This document shows, one piece after another, positions 1 to 8,780 of a stretch of DNA of 64,000 nt. The stretch's first letter is position 1, and each line of letters begins with the position of its first letter. The notes beneath the pieces were generated by a model. The model worked only from the letters and a program-made list of their open reading frames with translations. It was not told where the DNA came from and searched no databases. The position numbers were made by a program, and so were the translations under genes. Source of the stretch: Iodobacter fluviatilis (GTDB lineage: Bacteria > Pseudomonadota > Gammaproteobacteria > Burkholderiales > Chitinibacteraceae); the NCBI RefSeq assembly GCF_004194535.1, contig NZ_CP025781.1, forward strand, positions 868,001 through 932,000, in the 5' to 3' direction.

Positions 1-481
1 TCTTGATATTCTTATTTTCTTTTAGGGTATTTAAGAAACCTAAATCAATCGGGCTACCAATTAAGACTAGGTGGTCAATTGAGTGTCCATGTTTTGCATA
101 AAAATTAGCTGTTTGTGCCGCGAGTAAAGAGCCGTATGAATAACCTATCATATTGAACTGTTCCGCAGGAGCATCCATACCGCCAAGTGTCCAAGGGCCA
201 TTATCCTCATACCTAATATCAATACCCGCGCGTAGTGCGTCTACAAGTGTTCCGAGTTGGCCTATTGTTTGCGTGCTTGAATTGGTTTTACCTACAAAAC
301 AGTGTGTAATTCCTGCTTTTATGAATGCGGCTATTTGAGGTTTAACGTAATCACCATCAAGCCCAGCTCCACCCCAATATAAAGTTCCTCTGGGTTTATT
401 AACTTTAACCTTTACAGGCGATGTGTCAGATTTTAAAGTCATTGTGGCAGTGATTACTGCAATAGGCACAAAGGGAAGCAT
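1..481 (-). CDS. Lipase-like alpha/beta hydrolase, probable type VI secretion effector (3' end outside window)
   Basis: The reading frame is open from the ATG at 481-479 to the window edge (about 160 codons). It contains G-Y-S-Y-G-S around residue 120, the GxSxG nucleophile elbow of alpha/beta-hydrolase lipases, followed by an LVLIGSPID strand. Its start overlaps the stop of the PAAR gene by one base (TAATG), so the two genes are translationally coupled. Established: many type VI lipase effectors (Tle families) are encoded directly behind a PAAR or VgrG carrier. Inferred: this is the cargo of the neighbouring PAAR protein, acting on membrane phospholipids of a target cell. The Asp and His of the triad, and any immunity gene, would lie beyond position 1. 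The Tle subfamily cannot be assigned from this fragment. Confidence 0.72.
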   Translation of the reverse strand, partial: MLPFVPIAVITATMTLKSDTSPVKVKVNKPRGTLYWGGAGLDGDYVKPQIAAFIKAGITHCFVGKTNSSTQTIGQLGTLVDALRAGIDIRYEDNGPWTLGGMDAPAEQFNMIGYSYGSLLAAQTANFYAKHGHSIDHLVLIGSPIDLGFLNTLKENKNIK

Positions 482-1020
482 TAAGCATTCTCCGCGAATA
501 TTTCAATGGTGATTTCTTCAGCTGTGCCACTACTGGTTTTCTGAGTATGGCCATGTTCATCGGTACGGCCCTCTATTGTCCCGCCGCTCCACTTAATGCG
601 GTACATCCGGTTTACTAGCGGTGCGCCAGTTATCTCATCATGCAATAGAAAGTGTTGGTCGAATTTACCGGATGTGGCGGCAAGAGCTGAGGCGGCAGTT
701 AGTGCTTTAGCGACTATTGCTCTAGCTGAGCCTGATGAGGCCGCACCGTTGCCTTCATACGAACGATCTACCTCTGGCATAGAGGAGAATAGAACGGCTC
801 CACATGCCGTCATATGGCCCTCTAACGCAACGGGCTTGCCGCCAACATTCCACGAAGGGTCACCCTCAATAATTGGGCAAGCGCCGTGTCCAGGAATAGG
901 GCAGCTAACCATATCCCCAACTCGTGCAACGGCTTTGCCAAAAAAGTTACTGTGTGCAGCCCCGCTAACCACCAAGCCGCCGTGGCTGGTTCTGTCACCT
1001 TCACGTATTACTTTTTTCAC
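481..1020 (-). CDS. PAAR-domain type VI secretion tip protein with C-terminal extension
   Basis: The protein has 179 residues and starts at GTG. Residues 1-85 form a PAAR domain: REGDRTSHGG near the N-terminus, then VGDMVSCP, GHGACPIIEG and ALEGHMTACGA, the usual pattern of short repeats and His/Cys ligands that make the metal-bound cone on the VgrG spike. An Ala/Ser-rich linker (about 90-120) leads to a C-terminal beta-rich segment (FDQHFLLHDEITGAPL to the end). That segment resembles the transthyretin-like extension on PAAR and VgrG proteins that load cargo. The next gene, overlapping by one base, is a lipase-like ORF, so this is probably its carrier. No vgrG or sheath gene is visible, so this may be an orphan effector cassette. 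Confidence 0.85.
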   Translation of the reverse strand: MKKVIREGDRTSHGGLVVSGAAHSNFFGKAVARVGDMVSCPIPGHGACPIIEGDPSWNVGGKPVALEGHMTACGAVLFSSMPEVDRSYEGNGAASSGSARAIVAKALTAASALAATSGKFDQHFLLHDEITGAPLVNRMYRIKWSGGTIEGRTDEHGHTQKTSSGTAEEITIEIFAENA

Positions 1021-1301
1021 GCTTGTTACCTATGAGGAATCGAAATTAGTACAGAAATTTTAAGCCTCACTTACTGTTTAGACAATTAGTAAACGTACTG
1101 CCTAGTCTGTTATCTTTACGTAATTAGTTTACTTTCTGCACTGGGAAGTGCATAGATCTTGGCCTTGGCTTCTTCTACAAAAATACCCAGTAATAAGCAA
1201 GATCAGAAAAGAATAACTAAATAACTAGGGTCAGAGCAAAGTTAAATCCATTCTCAGTTTTCTTGCTCCAGCCAACAGCTCGCCATCAATATAACGCACA
1301 A

Positions 1302-1340
1302 TAAAAAAAGACCAGCAAATCAATTGCTGGGCTTTTTTGC
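1302..1340 (-). terminator. Rho-independent terminator of the sugar ABC transporter operon
   Basis: On the minus strand an imperfect hairpin with arms CCAGCAA and TTGCTGG is followed by TTTTTTA, just beyond the ATPase gene. A matching A-run on the other side makes it potentially bidirectional. The rest of 1021-1301 shows no gene; it holds the AT-rich upstream region of the PAAR gene, without a convincing promoter. Confidence 0.75.
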
Positions 1341-1357
1341 ATATCCAATTTAAAAAA

Positions 1358-2458
1358 TTAAACACGCTTAAGCGCCAAGCCCTGCGCATCAAATAGCAAG
1401 CAATTCTTTTCAGGGAATACTACATGAATTGAATCACCGAATTTAATTAAACCCGATTCAGCAGGCAGCTTCATGCAAAGAATTTCATTGATGCCTTTAA
1501 CTTGGATATAAGCCAGCACGATATCGCCCAAATGCTCAACCAAATCAACACGAGCAGGCACCGCATTAACGGCATCCACTGTCGACAATTGCATATGCTC
1601 TGGGCGAATACCGATGGTAACTTTATCGCCTACTTTGCAGGTAGATGCATTCACTGCCGCACGAATCTGAATGCCTTCTGGCAAACGAACGTGCGCCGAG
1701 CCTGTTTCAATGGCAACGAGATCTGCTTCTAGCAAATTCATCTTAGGCGAGCCCAAGAAGCCCGCCACAAAAAGATTCGATGGGTTTTCATACATCTCTA
1801 GTGGGCTACCAACTTGCTGAATAATCCCCGCATTAAACACCACGATACGATCCGCCAAAGTCATCGCTTCTACCTGATCATGCGTCACATAGATCATGGT
1901 GGTTTTAAGTTCTTGGTGCAGCTTAGAGAGCTCAACACGCATTTGCAGGCGCAAAGACGCATCCAAGTTAGATAAAGGCTCATCAAACAAGAATACTTTA
2001 GGCTGACGAACAATTGCGCGGCCAATCGCCACACGCTGACGCTGTCCACCTGATAAAGCCTTAGGTTTGCGATCTAACAAGTGGGTCATTTGCAGCACTT
2101 CGGCAGCACCTTTCACACGTTGATCAATCTCCGCTTTATCCGTCCCCGCCAGCTTCAGCGCAAAAGCCATGTTTTCATACACGCTCATATGCGGGTAAAG
2201 GGCGTAAGACTGAAACACCATCGCGATGCCACGCTTGGAGGCGTGTAAATCATTGGCCACTACCTCACCAATTCTTAACTCACCTTCAGTGATGTCTTCT
2301 AGGCCAGCAATCATGCGTAGCAAAGTGGATTTACCACAGCCCGAAGGGCCAACAAACACTACAAACTCACCATCTTGAATTTCTAGATCTACACCTTTAA
2401 TCACACAAACGTCTTTAGTGTAGTTTTTCTTAATTTTACTGAGCGTAACCGAAGCCAT
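1358..2458 (-). CDS. Carbohydrate ABC transporter ATP-binding protein (UgpC/MalK/MsmK type)
   Basis: This 366-residue ATPase powers the importer encoded upstream. Visible motifs in order are Walker A GPSGCGKST (about residue 38), Q-loop VFQSYALYPHMSV, ABC signature LSGGQRQRVAIGRA (about 135), Walker B VFLFDEPLSNLD, and switch His in YVTHDQVEAM. The C-terminal 120 residues form the TOBE/MalK-like regulatory domain (IGIRPEHM motif). The length is typical of the CUT1 subfamily. It is the last gene of the operon, 78 bases after the second permease and followed by a terminator. UgpC and MsmK-type ATPases can serve several importers, so the sequence alone does not fix the substrate. Confidence 0.93.
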   Translation of the reverse strand: MASVTLSKIKKNYTKDVCVIKGVDLEIQDGEFVVFVGPSGCGKSTLLRMIAGLEDITEGELRIGEVVANDLHASKRGIAMVFQSYALYPHMSVYENMAFALKLAGTDKAEIDQRVKGAAEVLQMTHLLDRKPKALSGGQRQRVAIGRAIVRQPKVFLFDEPLSNLDASLRLQMRVELSKLHQELKTTMIYVTHDQVEAMTLADRIVVFNAGIIQQVGSPLEMYENPSNLFVAGFLGSPKMNLLEADLVAIETGSAHVRLPEGIQIRAAVNASTCKVGDKVTIGIRPEHMQLSTVDAVNAVPARVDLVEHLGDIVLAYIQVKGINEILCMKLPAESGLIKFGDSIHVVFPEKNCLLFDAQGLALKRV

Positions 2459-2536
2459 TTCTCGATTCCTTGCAAACTGTCTAAATAGGGGGCCTGCGAA
2501 TAAGCAGGTGATTTCATGCCAATAAGGCGCTATTTT

Positions 2537-3376
2537 TTATTTAACCGCGCCATCCATGCCGCCGATAAAGAAACGCTGGGTAAAGGCAAAGAAAATCAAT
2601 ACAGGAATCACAGTCATAATAATTGCAGCCATCACCATGCTATATGAGGTGGCAAATGGCCCAGTTAGGTCATTAAACACCCCAACCGCTAATGGCAATT
2701 TATCCCGAGAGGAAATGACAATCGATGGCCAAATATAATCATTCCAAGCATTCACTAGCGAAAAAATCCCCAGCGCAGCAATAGATGGCCCAGTTACAGG
2801 CACCATTACCCGCCATAAAATCTGCATCTCAGTAGCACCATCCACACGGGCTGCATCAACTAAATCTTGCGGCACGGCTTCAAAAGCTTGCTTCATCAAG
2901 AAAATACCGAACGCCGCGGCAAAGTTAGGAATAATTGCCCCTAAATGCGTATCCAATAAGCCCATGTGCTTTAAAGTAATAAAGTTAGGAATAATCGCCA
3001 CTTCAGATGGCAACATCATCGTGGCTAGAATCGAAACAAAAATAAAGTTACGGCCTGGAAACTTAAGACGCGCTAGCGGATAGCCAGCTAAAATCGACAC
3101 AATTAAAACGCCCAAAATACTTTCAATCGTCATTAAGGTCGAATTCTTCATATACGTCATAAATGGCATTTCATCGAACACGCGTTTAAACCACATCAGA
3201 CTCACATCTGTAGGAATAAATGAGCGTGGAAAAAGCCATGTATTAGAAGGATCTCCCGATAAAGCCACTGACAAAGCCCAAATAAACGGAAATGTAGTGA
3301 AGATACCAAACGCAATCAAACCCGCGTATTGCCCTGATAATGTCAAGACGGTTTGTAGTTGTTTACCCATTGCCAT
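2537..3376 (-). CDS. Carbohydrate ABC transporter permease, MalG/LacG type
   Basis: This 279-residue inner-membrane protein has about six hydrophobic segments. The EAA loop that contacts the ATPase is clear (DAARVDGATEMQILWRVMVP, about residues 180-200). The N-terminal signature TTFPFIWALSVALSG and the terminal QRFFIGGMDGAVK are typical of the MalG-like half of CUT1 importers, which carry mono- and oligosaccharides. It follows the other permease gene by 17 bases, so the two are probably co-translated. A start two codons downstream (MGKQLQ) is equally possible. Confidence 0.92.
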   Translation of the reverse strand: MAMGKQLQTVLTLSGQYAGLIAFGIFTTFPFIWALSVALSGDPSNTWLFPRSFIPTDVSLMWFKRVFDEMPFMTYMKNSTLMTIESILGVLIVSILAGYPLARLKFPGRNFIFVSILATMMLPSEVAIIPNFITLKHMGLLDTHLGAIIPNFAAAFGIFLMKQAFEAVPQDLVDAARVDGATEMQILWRVMVPVTGPSIAALGIFSLVNAWNDYIWPSIVISSRDKLPLAVGVFNDLTGPFATSYSMVMAAIIMTVIPVLIFFAFTQRFFIGGMDGAVK

Positions 3377-3393
3377 GATTTCTTATTCCTCGA

Positions 3394-4281
3394 TTATTTC
3401 TTTTCGCCTAAGAAGCGAAATTGAATGGCCGCAAGAATCATGCAGAAAAAGGTCACAACCAGACCAGCCGCAGCAGCACGACCGAAGTTGTAATTGCGGA
3501 AAGCTTGATCGTAAACGTAGAACATAGCGGTATAAGTATCGGCCTGTCCCTTGGTTAAAATGGCAACCTCTTGGAACACTTTCATCGCTGCAATGGTCGA
3601 CATCAGCGTACAAAGCAAGATGGTTGGCTTAACCATCGGTACGGTTATTTTCCAAAAGCGTTGAAATACATTCGCGCCATCCAAAATAGCCGCTTCTTCT
3701 ACTTCTTTAGGAATACCTTGCAAACCTGCAAGATATAAAACCATAAACCAGCCAATCCCTTTCCAGAAGGTAAACATCATTACACCAAAGAGGGCGAAAT
3801 CAGGATTACCTAACCAATCCACTTGGCCATCCGATCCTTGTGGAATCAGGTGCAGCATTTGCAAAAACCAGGTCAGAATACCGTCGTATTTATAAACGTT
3901 TACCCAAACCACACCGGCAATTGAAACGGCAGTAATAACTGGGATATAAAAAGCAGCACGAAAAAAAGTCATTCCTGGCAATTTGTTATTAACCAGCTTA
4001 GCCACTAAAAGAGCAGCAATTTGAATCACGGGGACAATTAAAAGGTAAATCAAAGAATTTTTAAGGGCATTATGAAATAACTCTTCATGAGCAATATATT
4101 TAAAATGCTCAAAGTTATTCCAAGTAGCCACACCATCTGCAATACTGTAATTGTTAAACGCCAAATACGCGTTATACCCTACAGGCCAAAAGGTAAATAT
4201 ACCCATCAGAATAAGAGCAGGCGCCAAAAACAAATAGGCAATACCTGTATAGCTGCTGGAGTTTTTCACGGCGCTACTCAA
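3394..4281 (-). CDS. Carbohydrate ABC transporter permease, MalF/LacF/UgpA type
   Basis: This 295-residue inner-membrane permease pairs with the MalG-like one downstream. The first membrane helix (AYLFLAPALILMGIFTFWPV) carries the usual N-terminal signature of the MalF/UgpA group, and the EAA loop reads EEAAILDGANVFQRFWKITVP. It lies behind a partial terminator that separates it from the binding-protein gene. That arrangement usually makes binding protein more abundant than membrane components. Substrate cannot be told from the permease; the kinase and GntR regulator nearby favour an amino sugar or a related oligosaccharide. Confidence 0.92.
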   Translation of the reverse strand: MSSAVKNSSSYTGIAYLFLAPALILMGIFTFWPVGYNAYLAFNNYSIADGVATWNNFEHFKYIAHEELFHNALKNSLIYLLIVPVIQIAALLVAKLVNNKLPGMTFFRAAFYIPVITAVSIAGVVWVNVYKYDGILTWFLQMLHLIPQGSDGQVDWLGNPDFALFGVMMFTFWKGIGWFMVLYLAGLQGIPKEVEEAAILDGANVFQRFWKITVPMVKPTILLCTLMSTIAAMKVFQEVAILTKGQADTYTAMFYVYDQAFRNYNFGRAAAAGLVVTFFCMILAAIQFRFLGEKK

Positions 4282-4301
4282 CTATAATTTTAATATTCGG
4301 G

Positions 4302-4336
4302 AAAAAAACGGAATTACCCAAGCGGGTAACTCCGTT
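4302..4336 (-). terminator. Intercistronic attenuating terminator between binding protein and permeases
   Basis: On the minus strand a 13-base-pair stem with one mismatch (arms AACGGAGTTACCC and GGGTAATTCCGTT) is followed by a run of T. It sits between the binding-protein gene and the first permease. Such elements let most transcripts stop after the binding protein while a fraction continue. Confidence 0.7.
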
Positions 4337-4364
4337 CATTAGAACATAGAACAGCTAATTATTT

Positions 4365-5606
4365 TTACTTCTTTAGCTTTTCGTTCCAAGCAGCTACAGC
4401 TGTATCCAACGCTTCTTTCACAGATTTACGGCCTTCAACTGCATTTTGAATTTCATCTTGCAGCTTCTTAGTCATCACTGTTTCATCTGGCAATATGCCT
4501 GGAGTCAGAGTCAATGTACGTGCATTGTCCATTGATTTAGCAGCAACCGAGCGTGCGCGATCCACTACATCTGCGCTATTAGCGCCAGATTGGAAGTATG
4601 GATCCAAGTTAGCTTTCTTTGTAGAAGGCATAGTGGATTCAGTGGCTTTAGAGAAAGCAAGCTGTTGCTCATCGTTAGTCAGGAAAATACCCAGTTTAGC
4701 CGCAGCTGCTGGATCTTTTGTGCCCTTAGGGATAACGAAATCCATCATCCATGAACCCAAGTTCAGCTTACCTGCATCAAGTGGGAATGGAGCAACTTCA
4801 GTTTTATCGTAGATGGCTTTAGCGTCTGTTTCTGTACGCTTCAGGCCTTGCGCAGCGGTAGTCATCATGGCTATTTTGCCGCTGTTATAGGCAGCGATTT
4901 CTTGCTCAAAAGCCATTTTGAAAACGTCTTTAGGCATGACGCCCGCTTTATACAGATCAGCAAATTTTTGAATAAATGCAACGTGCTTTGGCGAATTAAA
5001 TACGGCCTTACCATCAGTAATAACTGGCAAACCTGCATAGTAGAAGAAGCCGATCATATCGCTCATTTTAGGAGCGAAAGCGGCTACGCCAGTTTTTGCC
5101 TTAATTTGTTTACCCATTACAATAAATTCGTCAAATGTTTTTGGCGCGTTTTTGATACCAGCTTTAGCAAAAATATCTTTGTTATAAGCAATAATTTGTG
5201 TGGAGTTGTACCAAGGGAAGGCATACATTTGGCCTTTAACTTGTACATCTTTCACTGCATTTGTAGAGTAAATTGCTTTGTTTGCACCAAGGAATTGATT
5301 AATAGGCAAAATATTACCTTGCGCAGCAAACTCATGTACCCAAGGCACATTAAAATTAACCAGTGCAGGTGGATTTCCAGCAGCAATAGAAGCAATCAGC
5401 TTAGGCTGAATTTGATCCCAGTTCATATCAACCCATTTAGCCTTCAGGCCTGGATTGGCTTCATTGAACTTAACAATGGTTTGATCAAAGTAAGTATTGA
5501 ACTTAGCTAAGTTCATAGTCCAGAATTCCAATTCCATATCTGCAGCTTGGGCATGAACGCCAGCAAACAAAGCCGTGCCAACAATCAACATTTTTTTGAG
5601 TTTCAT
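4365..5606 (-). CDS. Sugar ABC transporter substrate-binding protein 1
   Basis: This 413-residue periplasmic protein of the extracellular binding protein 1 family has a signal peptide (MKLKKMLIVGTALFAGVHAQA, cleaved before ADMELEFW). The fold markers are the ELEFWTMNL start, FNEANPGLKAKWVDMNWDQ, an MYAFPWYNSTQIIAYNKDIF segment in the hinge region, and a lysine-rich end. It delivers sugar to the permease pair encoded downstream. A second, clearly homologous binding protein lies just upstream (5781-7043); shared blocks include VDxxWDxxQxK, PWYxxT and ALDxAVxxWNxKL. The pair therefore arose by duplication. The two may differ in ligand while sharing one membrane complex. Confidence 0.92.
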   Translation of the reverse strand: MKLKKMLIVGTALFAGVHAQAADMELEFWTMNLAKFNTYFDQTIVKFNEANPGLKAKWVDMNWDQIQPKLIASIAAGNPPALVNFNVPWVHEFAAQGNILPINQFLGANKAIYSTNAVKDVQVKGQMYAFPWYNSTQIIAYNKDIFAKAGIKNAPKTFDEFIVMGKQIKAKTGVAAFAPKMSDMIGFFYYAGLPVITDGKAVFNSPKHVAFIQKFADLYKAGVMPKDVFKMAFEQEIAAYNSGKIAMMTTAAQGLKRTETDAKAIYDKTEVAPFPLDAGKLNLGSWMMDFVIPKGTKDPAAAAKLGIFLTNDEQQLAFSKATESTMPSTKKANLDPYFQSGANSADVVDRARSVAAKSMDNARTLTLTPGILPDETVMTKKLQDEIQNAVEGRKSVKEALDTAVAAWNEKLKK

Positions 5607-5712
5607 CTTGTCTTCCTCTTGGGGTTTTCGACCAATCTAGTTGGAATATATTCCACTACTTTTATTACCACATTAAATTAATTTTATTCTCAATTAATAT
5701 TGTGGTTTTTTT

Positions 5713-5752
5713 ATTCATCTGAGTAACCCTAACAGAAATGACTCAGATGAAT
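5713..5752 (-). other. Intercistronic stem-loop between the two binding-protein genes
   Basis: The arms ATTCATCTGAGT and ACTCAGATGAAT form a perfect 12-base-pair stem with a 16-base loop. On the coding strand it is followed by A rather than T, so it is not a normal terminator. It more likely stabilises or processes the mRNA between the two binding-protein cistrons. Confidence 0.5.
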
Positions 5753-5780
5753 TTTATTCAAAGCAGAATCAAATTTATCT

Positions 5781-7043
5781 TTACTTCTTAACCGTTGCCA
5801 ATTTTTTATTCCAAAAATTAACCGCTTCATCTAAAGCTGCTTTAACTGGCTTGCGGCCTGTTACCGCTTCTAAAACAGCAGCATCCAGCGCTTTATTCAT
5901 GCCCGCTTCATCAGGCAATCCGCTCACTGAAAGAGTGCGTGAAATTTTGATATGCGTTGCAGCCACCGCCGTGCCTTTTTCTACCGGATCAGTTGATTGA
6001 GCACCTGATTGGAAATAAGCATCATCCAGCGATTTATTCGTTGATGGAAAAGTTGATGACGCTTTAGCAAATACCAATTGCGATTCATCATTAGTCAGGA
6101 ATTTACCCAATTTAATGGCTGCATCTACATTTTTTGCGCCTTTAGGCACAGACCACATAAATAAGAAACCACCAAATGGTGTTGCACCGCCCGCTAATGG
6201 AAAGCCTGCTACGCCTGTGCCATTGTAAACTTTAGGCGCATCAGTTTTAGTGCGTTTCAAAGCATGTGCACCATCGGTAAACATAGCAATTTTTTGTGCG
6301 CCATACGCTGCAATGCGATTTTCAAATTGCATTTTGAACACGTCTTTTGGAAACGCACCTGAAGCATATGCATCTTTAAATTGTTCAATCAGTTTAATGT
6401 GTGCAGAGCTATTGAAAACAGCCTTATTGTCTTTTACAACATCTAGCCCTTCATACAAAAACCAAGCAGAGAATTCTTCGTTTACTTTAGGAGCAAAGCC
6501 CGCTACGCCGGTTTTTTCTTTAACTTGCTTTGCCACTTGCAGCAGTTGGCTAAAAGTGGCTGGCGCTTCTTTTACACCGGCCTTAGCCAGCAACTCTTTG
6601 TTATAAAACAGCACACCAGTCACTTGGTACCAAGGCATACCGTAAATTTGTTTATCACCCGCGTAAGTTGCATCTTTCAAAGCACCTTCGGTGTAAACAT
6701 TTTTAAAACTGGCAACTTGTTTAGTGATTGGCTCAATCATTTTTGATTGGGCAAGCTGATCCATCCAAGGCTTAGGTAAATTCACCAAGCCAGGTACATT
6801 GCCACTGGCTACAGCCGTAATGACCTTTTGCTGGAAGGCATCCCAACCTACATCAACCCACACCGCTTCTACTTCGCTTTGCGAAGCATTGAACTTAGTA
6901 GTGAGCTCTTTCATTGCGCCATCAAATTTTGGTGACAGGCTATTAGACCAATACTCAACCTTTACTTTTTCAGCGGCTAAAGCACTCATCGTTGTTACAG
7001 AAAAAACTGCAGCGGATACGACCAAAATGAATTTCAATTTCAT
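5781..7043 (-). CDS. Sugar ABC transporter substrate-binding protein 2 (paralogue)
   Basis: This 420-residue periplasmic protein has a signal peptide (MKLKFILVVSAAVFSVTTMSALA, cleaved before AEKVKVEYW). It shares the family layout and many blocks with its neighbour at 4365-5606, for example KFNASQSEVEAVWVDVGWDAFQ, YGMPWYQVTGVLFYNKELL and AVNFWNKKL. It is the first gene of the operon and closest to the likely promoter. Having two binding proteins for one permease pair is uncommon but known in CUT1 systems, and usually widens the range of ligands. Inferred substrate: amino sugar or chitin-type oligosaccharide, on context only. Confidence 0.9.
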   Translation of the reverse strand: MKLKFILVVSAAVFSVTTMSALAAEKVKVEYWSNSLSPKFDGAMKELTTKFNASQSEVEAVWVDVGWDAFQQKVITAVASGNVPGLVNLPKPWMDQLAQSKMIEPITKQVASFKNVYTEGALKDATYAGDKQIYGMPWYQVTGVLFYNKELLAKAGVKEAPATFSQLLQVAKQVKEKTGVAGFAPKVNEEFSAWFLYEGLDVVKDNKAVFNSSAHIKLIEQFKDAYASGAFPKDVFKMQFENRIAAYGAQKIAMFTDGAHALKRTKTDAPKVYNGTGVAGFPLAGGATPFGGFLFMWSVPKGAKNVDAAIKLGKFLTNDESQLVFAKASSTFPSTNKSLDDAYFQSGAQSTDPVEKGTAVAATHIKISRTLSVSGLPDEAGMNKALDAAVLEAVTGRKPVKAALDEAVNFWNKKLATVKK

Positions 7044-7109
7044 TACTGTATCTCCAAAGTAAATTGTAAGTACCTGCCAGAGCTAGCTATTTCTTATTCG
7101 GGCGCGGTT

Positions 7110-7139
7110 ACCATAATGAACAATCTCGCTATACGTCAA
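7110..7139 (-). promoter_or_regulatory. Candidate sigma-70 promoter of the sugar transporter operon
   Basis: On the minus strand TTGACG (7139-7134) and TATGGT (7115-7110) are separated by 18 bases, about 70 bases upstream of the first binding-protein gene. The -35 box is strong and the -10 box has four of six consensus bases. The remaining stretch 7140-7538 is AT-rich, with no gene and no clear operator. Confidence 0.4.
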
Positions 7140-7538
7140 TTCATTTATGTACAACGGCCAACAGCCAATTCAAGGCATATCCATGCCGGTAAAAGCCCCC
7201 ATTGACTACCTTTTAAAAATTTGAATCACAAGAAAAGTGGTATCAACAAACGAGCAACCAACCTCCAAAAAATGGCTAAAAATAAGGATTTTTATTCATT
7301 TATTATGTAAAAACACCTAGAAAGTGGACTTATAGTTTTACTTACACCTACCCAGATTACAACAAATTACCGTAATCGTGAATAGCCCAAGTCAAAGGAA
7401 GAAGGGGGAAGAAGCAGAGAGGCGGAAAAAGGCAGAAGTGGCCCACAAAACAGAAATGTAGGCAACAACAAGGTATATTTTAAAATGACTACATTAATTC
7501 ATATCATTTAAATAAATATACCAATACACAACAATAGC

Positions 7539-8282
7539 TTACTTATGTAGCTCAACTACAAAATCGTAGTAGTCATTGCGAAAATAGGAATGTGTTAGCT
7601 CGCAAACCACTCCATTCTCTAGATATCCAACTCGAGTTAAATGCAACATTGCCTCGCCAGGTGCCACATCAACAAGTTGAGATAATGCTTCGGTTGCATT
7701 GATTGCTGCAATATTTTGTATCGCCCTTACAACAGATAAACGTACACTGCGCATATATTCATACAGAGAATCCCCAATAAGCGAGGGGTCTGGCACCAGT
7801 AAAAAAGGCAATGCTGTTTCCTCTAAGGCCATCACCACATCATTGGCGGTGCGCACGCGCTGTAAGCGACTGACTTTACAATTCGCAGCAAGATTAAGCT
7901 TGAGCTGCTCTTCTGCATTTGCCAGCGCCACCTCCCGTTTAAGCCAACGAGAGCCTGGCGTAAAGCCACGCTGCTTAAGCATCTCAGATAAATTGGTTAG
8001 CTTATTTAGTGGTTGCTCTAGTTTTGGCGTGATATAGGTGCCTGCACCATGACGCCGAATAATCAAGCCATCAGCTAAAAGTAAATCCAATGCCTTGCGT
8101 GCTGTCACCCTTGATACACCAAGCATTTCACATAAATTGCGCTCTGAAGGCAACGGATCATCCGCCAGCCAAAAACCAGCGTGAATAGCCGCAGCTAATT
8201 TATGCCCAAGCTGTAAATAAAGGGGTGTTGAGCTATCTGCGTCAGGGCGAAGCGCAAGTAGTTTTTGTTGTGGCAGCATCAT
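7539..8282 (-). CDS. GntR-family transcriptional regulator (HutC/NagR-like, UTRA domain)
   Basis: The protein has 247 residues. Residues 15-80 form a GntR winged helix: PLYLQLGHKLAAAI, then SERNLCEMLGVSRVTARKALDLL and GLIIRRHGAGTYI. Residues 95-245 form the UTRA effector-binding domain, ending in LTHSYFRNDYYDFVVEL. Members of this subfamily (NagR/YvoA, DasR, NagQ) respond to amino-sugar phosphates such as glucosamine-6-phosphate. It lies between the transporter operon and the kinase gene, all on the same strand, and is the obvious candidate regulator of both. Repeated TGGTATTA boxes upstream of the kinase are possible operators. Confidence 0.9.
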   Translation of the reverse strand: MMLPQQKLLALRPDADSSTPLYLQLGHKLAAAIHAGFWLADDPLPSERNLCEMLGVSRVTARKALDLLLADGLIIRRHGAGTYITPKLEQPLNKLTNLSEMLKQRGFTPGSRWLKREVALANAEEQLKLNLAANCKVSRLQRVRTANDVVMALEETALPFLLVPDPSLIGDSLYEYMRSVRLSVVRAIQNIAAINATEALSQLVDVAPGEAMLHLTRVGYLENGVVCELTHSYFRNDYYDFVVELHK

Positions 8283-8780
8283 CGATCTTCTTTACGGCGA
8301 TTTATTTTAGAAATAATGCGAACATTTTATAGTGATGAACGCGAGAAAATACCAATATCCAGCGTTTATGCCGATTTGAGCCAGCGCAGCTGCATTCACC
8401 CAAAAGACTTCATTCACTAAAAACGCTAAAACCACGGCAAATCCTGATATCGCTTCATCCGTAGGCTAAATGAACAGGGGCTTCAGGCTTTTAAAATTTT
8501 TCAAACGTGAGTGAAGCCTCGTTTTAGGCTCGGCCCAGCATCAATTACAGTTCAAAATAAAGGAGAGCTAAAAGCCCTCCTCTCGTTTTAGTGCTTTTTG
8601 CTAAGCTCTGTTGATATTTGATTTGCAACTTAACACAGCACTTAATCAAACGAAATAGTACACAGCATGCTACAAACTTAAGCTAGCCTATCAAAAAACG
8701 CGTAATAAATGAATAAATACAGTATTTTTGTCCTAAGTTATTTCCAATACTTACAGACCACTCACTTGCCTACTTAACAA
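8283..8780. other. Non-coding gap between kinase gene and gntR
   Basis: No ORF with coding character is seen. The stretch is AT-rich and has a weak GGAG/CTCC hairpin near 8560-8585. The segment near 8480-8535 carries two inverted GGCTTCA/TGAAGCC copies, which could be a degenerate mobile repeat. No tRNA or small RNA could be recognised. Confidence 0.4.

Noticed and set aside
4848-5510. 220-codon ORF opposite the first binding-protein gene
   Set aside because: It is antisense to a well-supported gene, with no family match and no upstream signals.
5713-5752. Strong terminator between the two binding-protein genes
   Set aside because: The stem is perfect but is followed by A rather than T on the coding strand, so it is listed as a stem-loop only.
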